DNA from: Pyropia yezoensis
Taxonomy: Eukaryota > Rhodophyta > Bangiophyceae > Bangiales > Bangiaceae
Assembly (NCBI GenBank): GCA_009829735.1
Contig: CM020619.1
Location: 29,786,063-29,850,062, forward strand
Length of the DNA stretch: 64,000 nt
Reading direction: 5' to 3'
Both the position numbers and the translations under genes were made by a program. Of this stretch, positions 11,545 to 22,460 are shown in pieces. Position 1 is the stretch's first letter; each line of letters opens with the position of its first letter. The notes beneath the pieces were generated by a model that searched no databases, was not told the DNA's origin, and worked only from the letters and a program-made list of their open reading frames with translations.

Positions 11545-12245
11545 CACGCTACGTCGACTGAGACGATTCCCCGCGCAGCACTGCTTATCGCCTGTCAAAC
11601 ATTTCTTGCTTTTTCGGGAAATTCTCGAGCAAAAACCTGCATAAAACCTGCATCGACCACCCCTCAAGGCATCATAGACATCGCTTTTACCCCCGTTTCT
11701 TGCTTTCTGCCCATAACAGCTCGGACGATTGGTGGTCGCCACCTCCCTTGGTATGACCGGAAGCGCTCGGGGCAGGAGAGCACTCTCGTGAAGCGCAAAG
11801 AAGCGACCGACCATCGCTACGCTTGGGAGAAATGTTTAAACAAACGCGTTTAAAAATCGCGCAATCTCTCGCACTGGTTGAGCAAAAACCTGCGCGACGA
11901 CAGCTTTCGAGGGTCTGCGCGAAAAAATCTCTCCGCCTTGCTCGACATCTACAACGTGAATTCTGACCAATGGAACACTCCGTCCAGCAAACAGCAGCGC
12001 CACCGCTGTTGTCATTGGTTGACAGAACACCGACAGCGGCCGTCGTGTTGGTCATCCCGAGGGAGATTCTTTGGCCTCAGCCCATCCCCTCGATCAGAAA
12101 AGCAAAGTTCTGCTCGAGCCGTTCATTTTCGTGCTCGAGCAGTGAAAGAATTTGCACAACGAAGCAAGAGATCTGGCCAAAATGGGGCTTGTATCTTGAC
12201 AGGGGATAAGCACTGCTGCGCCGATGTCGACATAAGAACGGCCCA
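11545..12245. repeat. Fold-back repeat pair
   Basis: The left arm (about 11570-11650, read in reverse complement) and right arm (about 12100-12225) share CTTGACAGGGGATAAGCA-like and TGCTGCGC blocks, CTCGAG(C) words and an AGCAAGA word. Both translate locally to LTGDK(Q/H)CCA on the outward strands. Arms are divergent with a central spacer. Consistent with a small fold-back or MITE element lying beside the Harbinger-like relic. Confidence 0.45.
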
Positions 12246-12320
12246 TGCTGCGATAAATTGTTACCCAATCGTGGGATCCCGGGCCCGGCTCGGTCTACGT
12301 GTCATACGTGGCGTGCCACG

Positions 12321-12400
12321 TTAACGGTTTTCTTCCCACAAACGGGTTGTTTAAACTCTCTATTCGGCTCAGAGAATAGCCCAGAGCTATTCTAGATATA
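12321..12400 (-). repeat. Inverted repeat, right arm (partner 8381-8458)
   Basis: Its reverse complement contains GAATAGC..., GAGAGTTTAAACAACC and GTGGGAAGAAAACCG, in the same order as the left arm. It marks the edge between the AT-richer repeat region and the GC-rich gene region. Confidence 0.5.
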
Positions 12401-13085
12401 TGGGTTTGAGGTGCACCGATAGACATGCTCAGAGCTAAAAACCCATATAGTATGGGATTTGGGTCACACCGACAGACATGATCTAAGTGGAGTCCACCTT
12501 TGGCGTGGGTGAAGGACCCTGCGTGATGGGGTGGCACCCGTAGGGAGAGGGGGGGGGCTGGGGGGCGGGGTGGCACTGGCGGCCGCCCGATCCGGGGGCG
12601 CCGTGGCGCACAAGCGGAGCGGGAAGCGCAGTCACTGTGGTGCGGGTCGCACCGGCGCCGCGCAGAGCGGGATGCCCCGGTGTGGGGTGGGGGGGGGCGA
12701 CAACGGTGGCCAGATGTCTTTTTTTGCCTCGTTCCGCTGTGGTCTGTCATGAGTGGCGCCCACCCTCCTGCGGCCGGCGCGCGCGCGCGCGCGCGAGGGG
12801 CTCGCTGCACCTATGTACACCTTCCCTCCGCCTCCCCCGTCTGACCGCCTACTCGCCCCAATCCGCAAGCTCCACCACGCCGTGTGGTGCCGTGGGCAAT
12901 CGTAGCCGCCGCAGCGTCCTCACCAGCACCCACCACGCCATAGCCGCCGCCACAGCCTCCACCCCAGCAGTGACCACCGAACGCGCGATCGCAGCACGGA
13001 CAATGTCACACCGCCTCCCTCGCCCCCTCCCCCTCGCCCCCCTTGCACTCGCCCCCTAGAACCCCATGTCCACGCCCGCCGACGG
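12401..13085. other. GC-rich intergenic region downstream of the Derlin gene
   Basis: No supported gene. It contains a short (GC)n dinucleotide run at about 12778-12795 and G-rich tracts near 12550 and 12690. The 12830-13080 part is C-rich and probably lies in or beyond the 3' UTR of the minus-strand Derlin gene. Confidence 0.45.
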
Positions 13086-14078
13086 CTACGCGCCGGGCCC
13101 ACCCGCAACAACAAAGCGTTGCCTCAAGCCTGGCGCGCCCGCACCAGCGCCCGCACCCGCGACAGCCCCCACACCCGCACCCGCGCCCGCATCCGCGTCC
13201 GCGACCGCGCCCGCACCCCCCCCCTCCCCAACTGGCGGGGCGGCCAGGTCCGCGACAGCGTCGGCGGCAGGCTCCCGTCCCGCCTCGCCGCCCCCCCGCG
13301 GCCCATCTCCTTGTGGGGCTTCCCCCCCACCCGCCGCGGCAGCCGCAGCGGCGAGGGCGGCCGCCTCGGCCTCGGCCGCCTCAGCGGCAGCGGCCACCGC
13401 CTCAGCCTCCCGCGCCTCCCGCGCCTCCCGCTCGGACTCTTCCCCCGCAGTCCCCCCCACCGCCCACACCAGCAGACGTGGGGTACGGAGGAGTTGGATA
13501 CCCACCATCACTGGGTACACGTCGACCAGAAAGTAGTAGACGTGGCCAGCGAGGATACCCATCAGGTCAATCACCGGGGGGCTGCCGAGGAGCACCGAGA
13601 AGACGAGGAGAACCCACGGCAGGTAAGGCGCCCGAAAGTTAAACAGTCCGAGCAGGTTCATCGCCTGGTGCTCATTCCGCCGCGCCCACACGTACACCAT
13701 CATGAAAGTGAGGCTGGGGCCAAGGAAAAGGATGGACGGCGCTGCGGGGGAGAGGGCAAGGAGGAAGGCCGCCCCAAAGAGCAGCATCGTGGCAAAGTCG
13801 GCAGTGCGGCCGCGGAATGCGTTGAGCTCAAGCAGCTTGCAGTAGCGATAGAGAAAGAACATGTGAAACAGAAAGTCGAGGTTGAACGAGCCAAAGTAAA
13901 GGAAGGCGGTGACCAGCCGCCAATACTGGTGCAGCCGCACCACCGAGTCCCAGTTGATGTATAGCTTATAGGGGGAGATCGCGTCGAGGCCCACCGACGC
14001 CGTGGTGAGCACCGCCAAAGTGATGTACGTGCGCGTGACGGGGGGCATGGAGCGGTACCACTCTTCAATGAGGGACAT
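13086..14078 (-). CDS. Derlin-family ER membrane protein
   Basis: A single-exon frame of 330 residues. Residues 1-200 match the rhomboid-like Derlin fold, an ER membrane pseudoprotease that helps move misfolded proteins out for degradation with the p97/Cdc48 ATPase. Visible are the N-terminal IEEWY..MPPVTRTY segment, the family WR pair at 53-54 (LHQYWRLVTAF), a GxxxG in TM6 (GILAG, 174-178) and about six hydrophobic spans. There is no Ser/His protease dyad, as expected. After about residue 210 comes a 120-residue Glu/Ala then Gly/Ala-rich tail; typical Derlins are near 240-260 residues. I see no clear SHP box (FxGxGxxL) for p97 binding. The start is chosen because it directly precedes the conserved N-terminus. 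Derlin-1 versus Derlin-2 cannot be settled. Confidence 0.93.
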   Translation of the reverse strand: MSLIEEWYRSMPPVTRTYITLAVLTTASVGLDAISPYKLYINWDSVVRLHQYWRLVTAFLYFGSFNLDFLFHMFFLYRYCKLLELNAFRGRTADFATMLLFGAAFLLALSPAAPSILFLGPSLTFMMVYVWARRNEHQAMNLLGLFNFRAPYLPWVLLVFSVLLGSPPVIDLMGILAGHVYYFLVDVYPVMVGIQLLRTPRLLVWAVGGTAGEESEREAREAREAEAVAAAAEAAEAEAAALAAAAAAAGGGEAPQGDGPRGGGEAGREPAADAVADLAAPPVGEGGGAGAVADADAGAGAGVGAVAGAGAGAGAPGLRQRFVVAGGPGA

Positions 14079-15243
14079 GACGACCGACTGGCGGGGTGAC
14101 TAATCACCTCGGTTGGTCGGCGACAGAGAAGCGGGCCGAGCGGGGAAGGGGGATGGAGAAGGGGAGCCGAACCCCACTCCAGCTCCAAACGTAGAGGGCA
14201 ACACCCAGCAGCCAAGAGGACAGCCTACCAGCACCCTGTGGGTCGCTCTCGACAGGGACGCGTGTCGTGTGGCAGAAGCGGAAACACACAAACCGCAAAA
14301 AACACAGCAGGGTGCCGTGCCACCGAGGGATGGACGCAACAACCGCGCCAGCCTCCCAGGCACGTCCGGCTCTCCGTCAGTGCCGCCTCTGCCGGGCAGG
14401 CCCACCCGCCGAGCCGGCCCGCCAGCGCCGGGCCACCCCCCGCTGGCAGGCGCCCGGCAGCCTTTCGCTAAATGGCAGCGTCTCGCCGGCACGGTTGAGC
14501 AAAACAGTCTCCCGCTCCCCAACCGTCACCTTGGCGTCGACAGCGATGGCGGCCGGCGCCGCACCCCCGGTCGCCTCCTCAACCGCTGCAGGCCGCCTTG
14601 ACCACCAAGGTGCGGCGCCCAAAGAACAGGCGGTGTGGGGTACGGGGAGGAGGTGCGATGGTTGTGGGTGTGGACGAGGGAGGGTCGGCGATGGACAGGA
14701 TGAGGATGGTGGTAGGCGAGTGGGTTTCGGCGTGTCTGGAGAGCGGACGGTCGTAACGCTGCTGTAGGTAATAGACGGGACACGACCAAGACCGAAGCCG
14801 ATGAAATGTCGGAATGACAGGCGGACCGGTTCAACTCTCAAAATTGTCCATCTAACACGTGGCTATCGTCGGGCACGATAGGATGTGCTTTGTAAGCCCT
14901 CAAGAGACCATAGGATAGCCGACTCGCCGATCCAATCAACGAGCGCGTAGGTCTGGCGAGAGTGGCCGACCGCAGCCACTGACTCGTGAAGCAGGGCCCG
15001 TTCCCAAGTCGCGTCTTGATCCACCACCAGAGTGGTGTGGTGGTGGATAGGCACAACCGCGGAGCTCTGTGGATTGCAGTGCCAACGCCCTCGGGCGGGC
15101 AGCATTGCGTGGCCGTGTCTGTTGGGCCCCGCCCCTACGACCCCGCCCTTGCATCTCGCCTTTGCGGTCGGGCCCCCCCCTTAAAAGGGTGGAGCTCCCC
15201 CTTGTCTCCTTGTCTGTCGTGTGGGTGCCGCCCGTCTGCCACC
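14079..15243. promoter_or_regulatory. Divergent intergenic region between Derlin and PFK genes
   Basis: The two genes are transcribed away from each other, so both promoters should lie here. A TATA-like CTTAAAAGGG lies about 60 bp before the PFK start (15180-15189), and two adjacent GTGGTG words lie near 15035. A minus-strand frame at 14841-14377 (154 codons) has mixed composition but no recognised motif and is not annotated as a gene. Confidence 0.4.
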
Positions 15244-17751
15244 ATGTCCGTCCCCCCCCTGGACCCAGGCCGGGGCCCTGCGAGCAGCAGTTTGGTTAAC
15301 TTGGTTGCGGACGGCCTGGTGCTCCCGCCGCCATCAGCCACGCCTGCGCCCGCCGTCGCCGGCGCAGCGGCGCTAAGGTCCGAGTCATCCGCCGCCGCAG
15401 CGGTGCCAACATCCGAGCCCTCTGCCGTTGCGGCGGCAGCGCCCCCCGACATCATGCTCCGCTCCGGCACCATAGAGAAGATTGCGGCCATGATGTCCTC
15501 GTCGGTTGGGGAGGACGCGGCGTCGCACGCGGACCAGCCCAAGATTGTGGACTTGGCCACCTCGAAGGGCTGCTCGGATCCGCGGTACGAGCATTTTACG
15601 AAGCGCCTCGTCGCCCACCCGAGCAAGGAGGGCCGCCTCGTCCCGCCACACTTGTCGGAGTGGACACGCGCGGGCCGCTTCCCGTCGCCTTTTAAGACCA
15701 ACCCGCGGACGCTCAACCTAGGGCTTTCCTTTGTGTCGAATAACGAGACCATTCTCGTCGACATCATTGGTCATGCACAGCACGAGACCATCAGCCGTGA
15801 GTTTCTCCGTTGTGGGCCGCGGGAGACCATTGCGTTTCATCCGCAGACGGTCAAGGCTGCCATCGTCACCTGTGGCGGCCTCGCGCCGGGCCTCAACACC
15901 GTGGTGCGGGAGCTGGTCTACACTCTCTCCCGCATGTATGGGGTGGAAGAAGTCTATGGCGTGCCGTACGGGTACCGTGGCTTCTACTCGCCCAACCACA
16001 ACCTCCGTCGGTTGACTGAGGATGAGGTGTCCAGCATCCATCACCAGGGTGGCACTGTCCTCGGCTCATCCCGGGGTGGCTTTGACCTCAAGCTTATCTG
16101 CGATGCAGTGGAGGACCGGGGGCTCAATCAGCTCTTTATCATCGGAGGGGACGGTACCCATCGGGGGGCAATGGCCATTTACCAGGAGCTCCGTGCGCGC
16201 CAGTCCAAGATTACGGTGGTTGGCATTCCAAAGACCGTAGACAATGGTAAGAGTGAAGGAGGGGTGAGTAGGGGGATTGCGTTGCCAGCTTGCACATCAT
16301 GGGGGCGCGGGATTTTCCCTCCTGGTTTCATGCTGACGCATACCTTTTGCGGTGCGCCCTGTCTACGTCTTTCTCCCTGGATTCCGTGCCGACAGACTTC
16401 CCACTGATCGACAGGTCCTTTGGTTTTGATACCGCCGTGGAAGAAACCCAGCGCGCAATACTTTGTGCCAAGGTGGAGGCCAAGGCCGCCATCAATGGCC
16501 TGGGTCTGGTGAAAGTGATGGGACGCGCTTCGGGTCAGATTGCGATGTTTGCGTGCCTTGCATCTCGTGATGTGGTACGTTTCCCTGTTGCCTGCCATCG
16601 CTGCTCTTCTCGTTGGCTATTGGGCGTGCAGTTGCCTTACGCGCGCTGGTTGTCGTTGCATGGTTGCGGTGGTGCCTCCTTCGTTACCTGATGTTCACTC
16701 AGCCTGCATCGGTTCCGATTCTTACGCTTCTCGCTTGCTTCTCGGTCTCCCGGATGCACATCTCTTCGTCATTGGACCTCTTCTGTCCCGCAGGACGTTT
16801 GCCTGATTCCAGAGATTCCTTTTGAGCTGGCGGGGCCCACCGGTCTCTTTCGCTGCGTGTCGGACCTGTTTAATACACAGGGTCACTGCGTCATCGTGGT
16901 GGCCGAAGGCGCGGGCATGGAACTGATTGACGACGACCTGCGATCCTACGGCACCGACGCCTCTGGCAACGTTAAACGGCCCGACATTGGGCTGTGGCTC
17001 CGGGCCCGTCTCAACGAGCACTTTGCATCGCTGGGCCGGGAGCTCAATCTGAAGCTCATCGAGTACGTTTCCCGGGGCTGTCTGAGGAGCTGCGGTCTCC
17101 TGCGTGTGTTGTTGCACAGTTGCCTCTGCTTGGTGCTCCCGTCCTCCTGCTTGTACACTTGCTTGTGCAATTTGCTTACGTGATTTGTATTGCTTGTCCC
17201 TTGCTGTGGTTCTGTTGTGCCTTTTTCCTGCACTCTGTTCCCCTCCCCTTCTTTGAGTCTGACTTCTCGTGATTCACCTTACCTCTGTGGACAGCCCTTT
17301 TTATATGATCAGAAGTCTGCCGGCTAACGCCACGGACTCGCTGTATTGTTCCCTCCTGGGGCAGAGCGCCGTCCACGGTGCAATGGCGGGCTACAGCGGC
17401 TTTAGTGCGGGGATTGTCAATGGTCATCACGTCATGCTGCCCATGACGGAAATCTGCAACCGGCAGCGCACCAAGGTGGACGTTCACAGTCGCATGTGGC
17501 ACCGTGTGCTGGCGTGCACCAACCAACCGTCGCTGTGTTCGTCCCCCAAGATGCAGCCACAGCCAGTGGCCAAGGCCAACGCGGCGAAGCCTTCCACATC
17601 GATGGACCCCCACCCCCCCGTAAGCGTCTCACCGGTGGAGCCCCCGACCGAGTCGGACACTCTGAAATCGCCGACCGAGTCGGGCACACCCGAGCCGTCG
17701 ACCGAGGCGGGCGCACCCGAGCCGTCGACCGAGGCGGGCGCTCCCGAATAG
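15244..17751 (+). CDS. PFK: ATP-dependent 6-phosphofructokinase (4 exons)
   Basis: Proposed exons are 15244-16246, 16396-16574, 16794-17062 and 17295-17751; introns of 149, 219 and 232 bp all have GT...AG ends. The join is 1908 nt, 635 residues, in frame. It phosphorylates fructose-6-phosphate to the 1,6-bisphosphate in glycolysis. Motifs: [14 protein letters not shown] (about 210), [14 protein letters not shown] (about 301; GGDGT marks the ATP-using rather than PPi-using type), IPKTVDND spanning intron 1, [17 protein letters not shown] and [13 protein letters not shown]. The sugar-phosphate half continues with SRDVDVCLIPE across intron 2 and [18 protein letters not shown] in the last exon. 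It is most like plant/protist ATP-PFKs. The N-terminal ~75 residues are Ala/Pro/Ser-rich, and a transit peptide cannot be excluded. The C-terminus ends in acidic Pro/Thr/Ser repeats (PSTEAGAPE). Confidence 0.93.
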
Positions 17752-17969
17752 AACGTGCTGGGCTCGCGCAGACACAGTGATTGTTTCCCGCCTGTTACTT
17801 TCCCTTTTTGTTCGTGTGAGTCTCGATGTGGTAGTCGGAGCAGCGGGGAGGTGTGGTCGGCCGCCACATGTTGGCGCGCTTGGATTGTATAGTACTGCGC
17901 GGCTGCTCCCATGGTGGCCGTGCGAGCGTTGATCAACGTAGCATGATAGTGAATTGGGACCTCTGTCCC

Positions 17970-19129
17970 TCACAGGTGGGCATTGCGGCCTGTCGCCCCT
18001 TCTCCCTTCGCAAAACGCGCGACAAACGAAACCACCCGCGCTCGGGCGTCTGCCCCACTGGGCACCAGATGCCCCCCCCCGTGGACGTACACCTCCCGCT
18101 GGGTAGGCGCAAAGCACTCAGCCAATGCCCGGCATGCCGCCACCGGCACCTGCGTGTCTGCTTCGCCCATAATATGGAGGGAAGGCAAGTCCAGTGGGCG
18201 GTCCGGCGACAGCAACCCAGCCAAGTGGTCCCGCCACGGTGCGAAGCCGCTGACGACAATGACAAGGCGAAGACGGGCAAGGGCGGCCGTCTCGGCGACC
18301 GCCGCCTCAGGCGCCGCCGGCGTGATAGGGGCGGCCAATGAGCCGGCTACCTGGCTCGATGGAGGGAGATCGGCAGGGGGAGGGGGCTCGGCCGTCGCCG
18401 CCGCAAGGACCGCCGCGACCGTGGCGCCTTGGCTGAACCCGAGCAGTCCGTCAATGGGCGCATGTTCGACGAGAGCAGCACGTAGGTAGCGGAGAGCGGC
18501 AGGCCATCCGGCGGTCTCATCTGGGTTCTGCGCGCAGAAGAGAACAGGAAAGAAAGAAGAAAGAAACAGGAAGAGGGAGGCGAGACGACGGCGGCGAAAA
18601 AGGAAGCAGCCCGTGAGGGGCTGGTACAAGGGCAGGCAACTGGCAGAGGCAACAGTGGACACAGTGGCGACGGCGGTAGTTGCCTGCCTCCGTCGGTACG
18701 CCACGTAGGTCATGTAACGATGCAGTGGGTAGGAATAGAGAAAGGCATGGAAAAGCTTACCGGCAGCCCCCATGTGCGCTGTTGCGCCCGTGGTGCCGCA
18801 CCCGGGGATGCGGCAGCAGCAGAGCGGGCGTCGACCGCGACGGGACTAGTAGGTCCAGCCAGGCTATCACCACCAGTCCCTGATAGTGGAGATGGCGGCG
18901 GCGGCGGTGGTGGTGGCGGCGTATCCTCCCGCTCTACCACAAACGGCGCGTCGAGGTAGATGAGCTCAGCGAGCGCCCCCCCGCCTGGACACCCCTCTGG
19001 CGAAGACAGCGGGCGACCCAGCGCCTTGCGCAGCGCGCCAGTCCGTGCACGAAAGACAGAAGCTGACTGACGATAGCCGTGAAGACACAGCAGCCGCAGG
19101 GGTCGGGAAGGATGTGGTGGGGGGACCAT
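17970..19129 (-). CDS. FSH1/OVCA2-like serine hydrolase (2 exons)
   Basis: Proposed exons are 19129-18761 and 18527-17970 on the minus strand, with a 233-bp GT...AG intron (18760-18528). The join is 927 nt, 308 residues. It matches the FSH1 family of alpha/beta-hydrolases (yeast FSH1-3, human OVCA2), small esterases of unclear natural substrate. Seen: LLCLHGYRQSASVFRARTG at the N-terminus (oxyanion strand), nucleophile elbow GFSQG (Ser155), HIMGEAD (Asp247) and VYVHGGGHLVP (His276), in the order Ser-Asp-His. NPDETAGW directly follows the splice junction, as is usual after the family Trp-containing loop. A Pro-rich insertion (about residues 72-115) and an Ala/Pro insertion (170-205) are low-complexity additions. 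It converges on the PFK gene with 218 bp between stops. Confidence 0.85.
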
Positions 19130-21260
19130 TGCGGAGAGGGAGGCGTTGGCGCGGCATAGCGGATGGCGGCAAGTGACCGCTCACGACACGGCAGGTGGCC
19201 TGCAGATCAATCACTGAAAGCGCGTTCGCGAAAACACCCTGGCCTTTTCATCATCTGTGCCTCATTGGGAGGCTACTTCATGCGTCTGGTCTATCGGGTT
19301 CGATGAGTGCGATGCAGCTGTGACTTGATGCGACGCTGGCGGCTCGCCGGCACCCCCGTTAAGGTCGCAGCCGCCGCCGCCGCCGCCGCCGACACGCCCA
19401 CGTCCATTTCACTCTCCCAGCCGCCATTGACGGCGGCCGCGGCGGCAGTGGCGCGACGGCGGCGGTGGTGGCCGTGTCGGCGGGGAGGGCGGCGGAGGGG
19501 TGCCGAAAAGGAATGGAGGTGGGGGCGGTCGTAGCCAGCGGCCGCCGCCGGTGCCTCGCCGCCGAAGCTGCGGTCCGGTGGGTGGCGGCGGTGACACCAG
19601 TGGAGGTGGGGGCACCGGCAAAAAGAGATTGCCCCTCCCCCTGCCCAACAGCACCCCACCCACCCCACCAACATCATGAGCAGCTGCCCCTCTGCCCACC
19701 TCCACCGCAAAGAAACAGGGCAATGACTGTAGTAAAGCGAGGGGAGCAAGAGTGGGCATCGAATAGAGGCAAGCAGCAGAGCGGAAGCCAAAGGGTGGAC
19801 AGGGTCGTCAGGCAGGGTACATGACGCATAGCTCGCCATCCACTTCCACCCCCCGACCCTCTCATCGAACCCTTCTACTGCACAGACATCACCGTCGAAC
19901 GTACCAATAACCCTACGCTAGAACAGGTCCGTCTCATCCCGGGAAAACGCAGACAGAGAAGAACGCAGGAAGGCGTGGGAAGAGGATGGCAGGTACGCTA
20001 GCTGGTGGGAGTCATCCGGGGAGAGGGCCTCTGCCACCGGCTGATCTCGTGTGTGTCTGCCGCCACACCACCCCACGGTCCGCCTGCCGCAGCCTGACCC
20101 TCTCCGACCGCACGTCCTCAGCCGCGAACGCGTCCTCTGCCACCGCCGACGGCACGCCGTGGGCACCGGTGGTCGTCGCAGCGACCGCCTCGGCGGTGCT
20201 GCGGTCCGTCAAGCTGCGTCAAGGGGGATGCGGGTGTGTATGACCAATAGTAGCGGGGAGGCGGGCGGCCAGAAGAAGGCCCCCAGCGCCCATGCGCATA
20301 CGCCCCCGCCGCTGTCGCCCCCCGCCACCACCACCCACCAGCGGCGGCCGTCCGCTACATTCTGCCCGTTCACCGCCGCCACAGCGCTGCGTCAGACACC
20401 CTGCGGCACACAGGTGGTTGCCCGCCGCTTTTGGCGCCGCCCCGCCGCTGCAGACGCCATCTGCAATGCCGGCTTCGTTGTGCAAGGTGGGGGAGTCGGC
20501 TGTGGAGGGGGGACGGGCGGCTAGGAGTCGCTCTGTCGCTCCGTCAGAGCCCTTTCGTCGTCGCAGTCAGTGCCTCCCACTTCACCCCCGTCAGAGTCTC
20601 CGCGCCCGCGGCCGCCAGCCCGTCCGCAATGGGCTCGACGCCTGCCCACCCTTGGCAACGGCACCAACCAACCCCCCCCAGATTCCCTTCCAATGACAAT
20701 GGCCACCCCCCTCTCCCGTCACTCCGTCATACGCGGACCCAGCTTCTCGCATTTTTACCGACCGGCCTCACAGTGCCCTCTGAGGGGGGTTCACAGGACT
20801 GCATCCCATTTGTTACGCATTTTCACGTGGGACTTCCAACAGTCCGGCCCGACGCATGCGAAATCGATGCATCGTTTACGACCCCTCACACCGATGTTTT
20901 TATGCTTTGCCTCCGTATGAAAAAGGATAACATCCATACGACACAAAAACTCGTAGGGCGCTCGGTGAGAGGTTGGTCTACCGATCTGTCGTCGAAAAAA
21001 TGAGGTGGAACGCCACAAAGAGACAGAAACGGCCCGTACTACGACACAAACAGCATACATCCGATCGACCCAATACAAGACGAATACTCCCGCAACTGCA
21101 CTGAGAGTTACCCGTATTTAAGGGGGTCTCTTGGGGTGCGAGATGGTGTGGTCTTTGGAATGTTGTGTAGTACCCCAGCCTAAAGTCTAGGGAACTACTT
21201 TGCAGAAGACAAGGCCTCGACCGATTGACCGACCCAGCCTGATCAACTACGATCCATGCT
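19130..21260. other. GC-rich interval without a firm gene
   Basis: Several long frames overlap but are mostly Ala/Arg/Pro-rich. A minus-strand segment ending at 19918 (SPDDSHQLAYL..., DETDL) faintly recalls a beta-propeller blade of S9-type peptidases, but no catalytic domain or intron structure supports it. 19371-19392 holds a GCC/GCN trinucleotide run. From 20700 to 21260 the sequence becomes more AT-balanced, with a frame 20431-21003 of unknown nature. Confidence 0.35.
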
Positions 21261-21269
21261 CAAGTTGTC

Positions 21270-21848
21270 CATGGTTGTCGTATAAATAAACTTTCCATGA
21301 ATGGACGGTCTCTTGAGCCATTTCAGTAATGTATTCATTAATCGATACTTAAATGTAACGTTTAAATGAATTCATTGAATCCCGTGACAACCCTGCTTGA
21401 ACGTGTTCGAGTGTTCGAACGTGAGCACCGCCGTCAGCCATGCTGCACGCAATTCCCACCTCGTGTGACGACCGACCTGTGCTCCCGCCACTGTTGCAGA
21501 AGCTCTCGTGGCGCAAGTGGCCTGGCGGGCGTCGCTGGTTTGCCTTTTTCATCGTGTCGTTCTGCTGCCGCCCGCCCTTGATGCCTGCTGCGCGCTGCGA
21601 TTCGGCGCCAGCCTGTACGTCGGCCGCTCCCGCTTCCTCGGTCCGTAGCTTCCCTCGGCCTCTTCGAGTCGCCACACATACGTACGCTCGTGGTGGTCTT
21701 CCTCCTTGACTGTACAAGCATATTTTTGTTTTGCATGTTCTGTCCTGCATCATCCTCCGTCGTTTCTCATTTTCTTCTTTTGACCAGGCGGCTCACCTTG
21801 CTTTGACGTCTTCCTGTGCGTTTGTGCTTCTTTTGTTTGTTGTAGCCA
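21270..21848 (+). promoter_or_regulatory. Putative promoter and 5' leader of the 203-aa gene
   Basis: TATAAATAAA at about 21280 resembles a TATA box. A long T-rich stretch (21720-21845) ends in TTGTTTGTTGTAG three bases before the ATG, which looks like a polypyrimidine tract and 3' splice site; a 5' leader intron is therefore possible. An upstream 89-codon frame (21440-21709) is Cys/Arg/Pro-rich and unassigned. Confidence 0.35.
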
Positions 21849-22460
21849 ATGGCCCCTGTGCACCCTCTTGATGCGGTCGATGCCGGCGTGACAAGCAACC
21901 TGTACACGTCTGGCCCCGCCGTGCCAGACGGTGCGCAGGCTTCCCTAGCGCAGGTGGCCGGTGCTGTGAAGGAGCTGGACGATCGGCTGCTGTTGAACCG
22001 TCGTCAGTTGATGAACGAGGACGGGCTGGGCGAGGCTGCCATCCGACTGGTCCGGGTGATCCAGACGACCGATGCGGCTCAGCCTGCTTGGGCTCAGGCC
22101 ATGGAGGCCCGCATCAAAGCTTCCGGGACAAATGCGGTCGTGCGGTGCCGCAACCAGCTGCGACTCGGCGACCTGTCGAACACGGTGTACAAGCTCGTTA
22201 AGGAGAAGGAGGGGCTGGGGGACTCCCTTCCTTCTACGTCTGCGCAGCATCGCTGGACTCCGGCACCTGGCGCTTCTGTTCCCAGCGTTGGCGATACTAT
22301 TGGGCCGGACATCACCTGGGGTCAGCTGCGTGACCTGCAGTTTGCGGACGTCGACCGCTACGCGCGTCTGTTCAACGACAACTTCGGTATCACTGAAGAG
22401 GGTTCAACTTTGAAGGCGCGCGTGCGGGCGTTGGAGAGCTTCTTCATTGGTTCTGGCTGA
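21849..22460 (+). CDS. Hypothetical protein, 203 aa
   Basis: A clean ATG-to-stop frame with balanced composition, unlike the low-complexity frames around it. Predicted mostly helical: VAGAVKELDDRLLLNRRQLMNEDGLGEAAIRLVRVI (about 35-70), then VYKLVKEKEGLGD, and a C-terminal TWGQLRDLQFADVDRYARLFNDNFGI...LESFF. There is no signal peptide, membrane span or known motif. It could be host or transposon-encoded (for example a gag-like or accessory ORF), since mobile sequence is common nearby. The start is favoured because a splice-acceptor-like tract immediately precedes it. Confidence 0.6.
   Translation: MAPVHPLDAVDAGVTSNLYTSGPAVPDGAQASLAQVAGAVKELDDRLLLNRRQLMNEDGLGEAAIRLVRVIQTTDAAQPAWAQAMEARIKASGTNAVVRCRNQLRLGDLSNTVYKLVKEKEGLGDSLPSTSAQHRWTPAPGASVPSVGDTIGPDITWGQLRDLQFADVDRYARLFNDNFGITEEGSTLKARVRALESFFIGSG

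Noticed and set aside
19918..20250. Possible S9 peptidase beta-propeller blade on the minus strand
   Set aside because: Only one weak blade-like phrase, no catalytic domain, no consistent exon structure.
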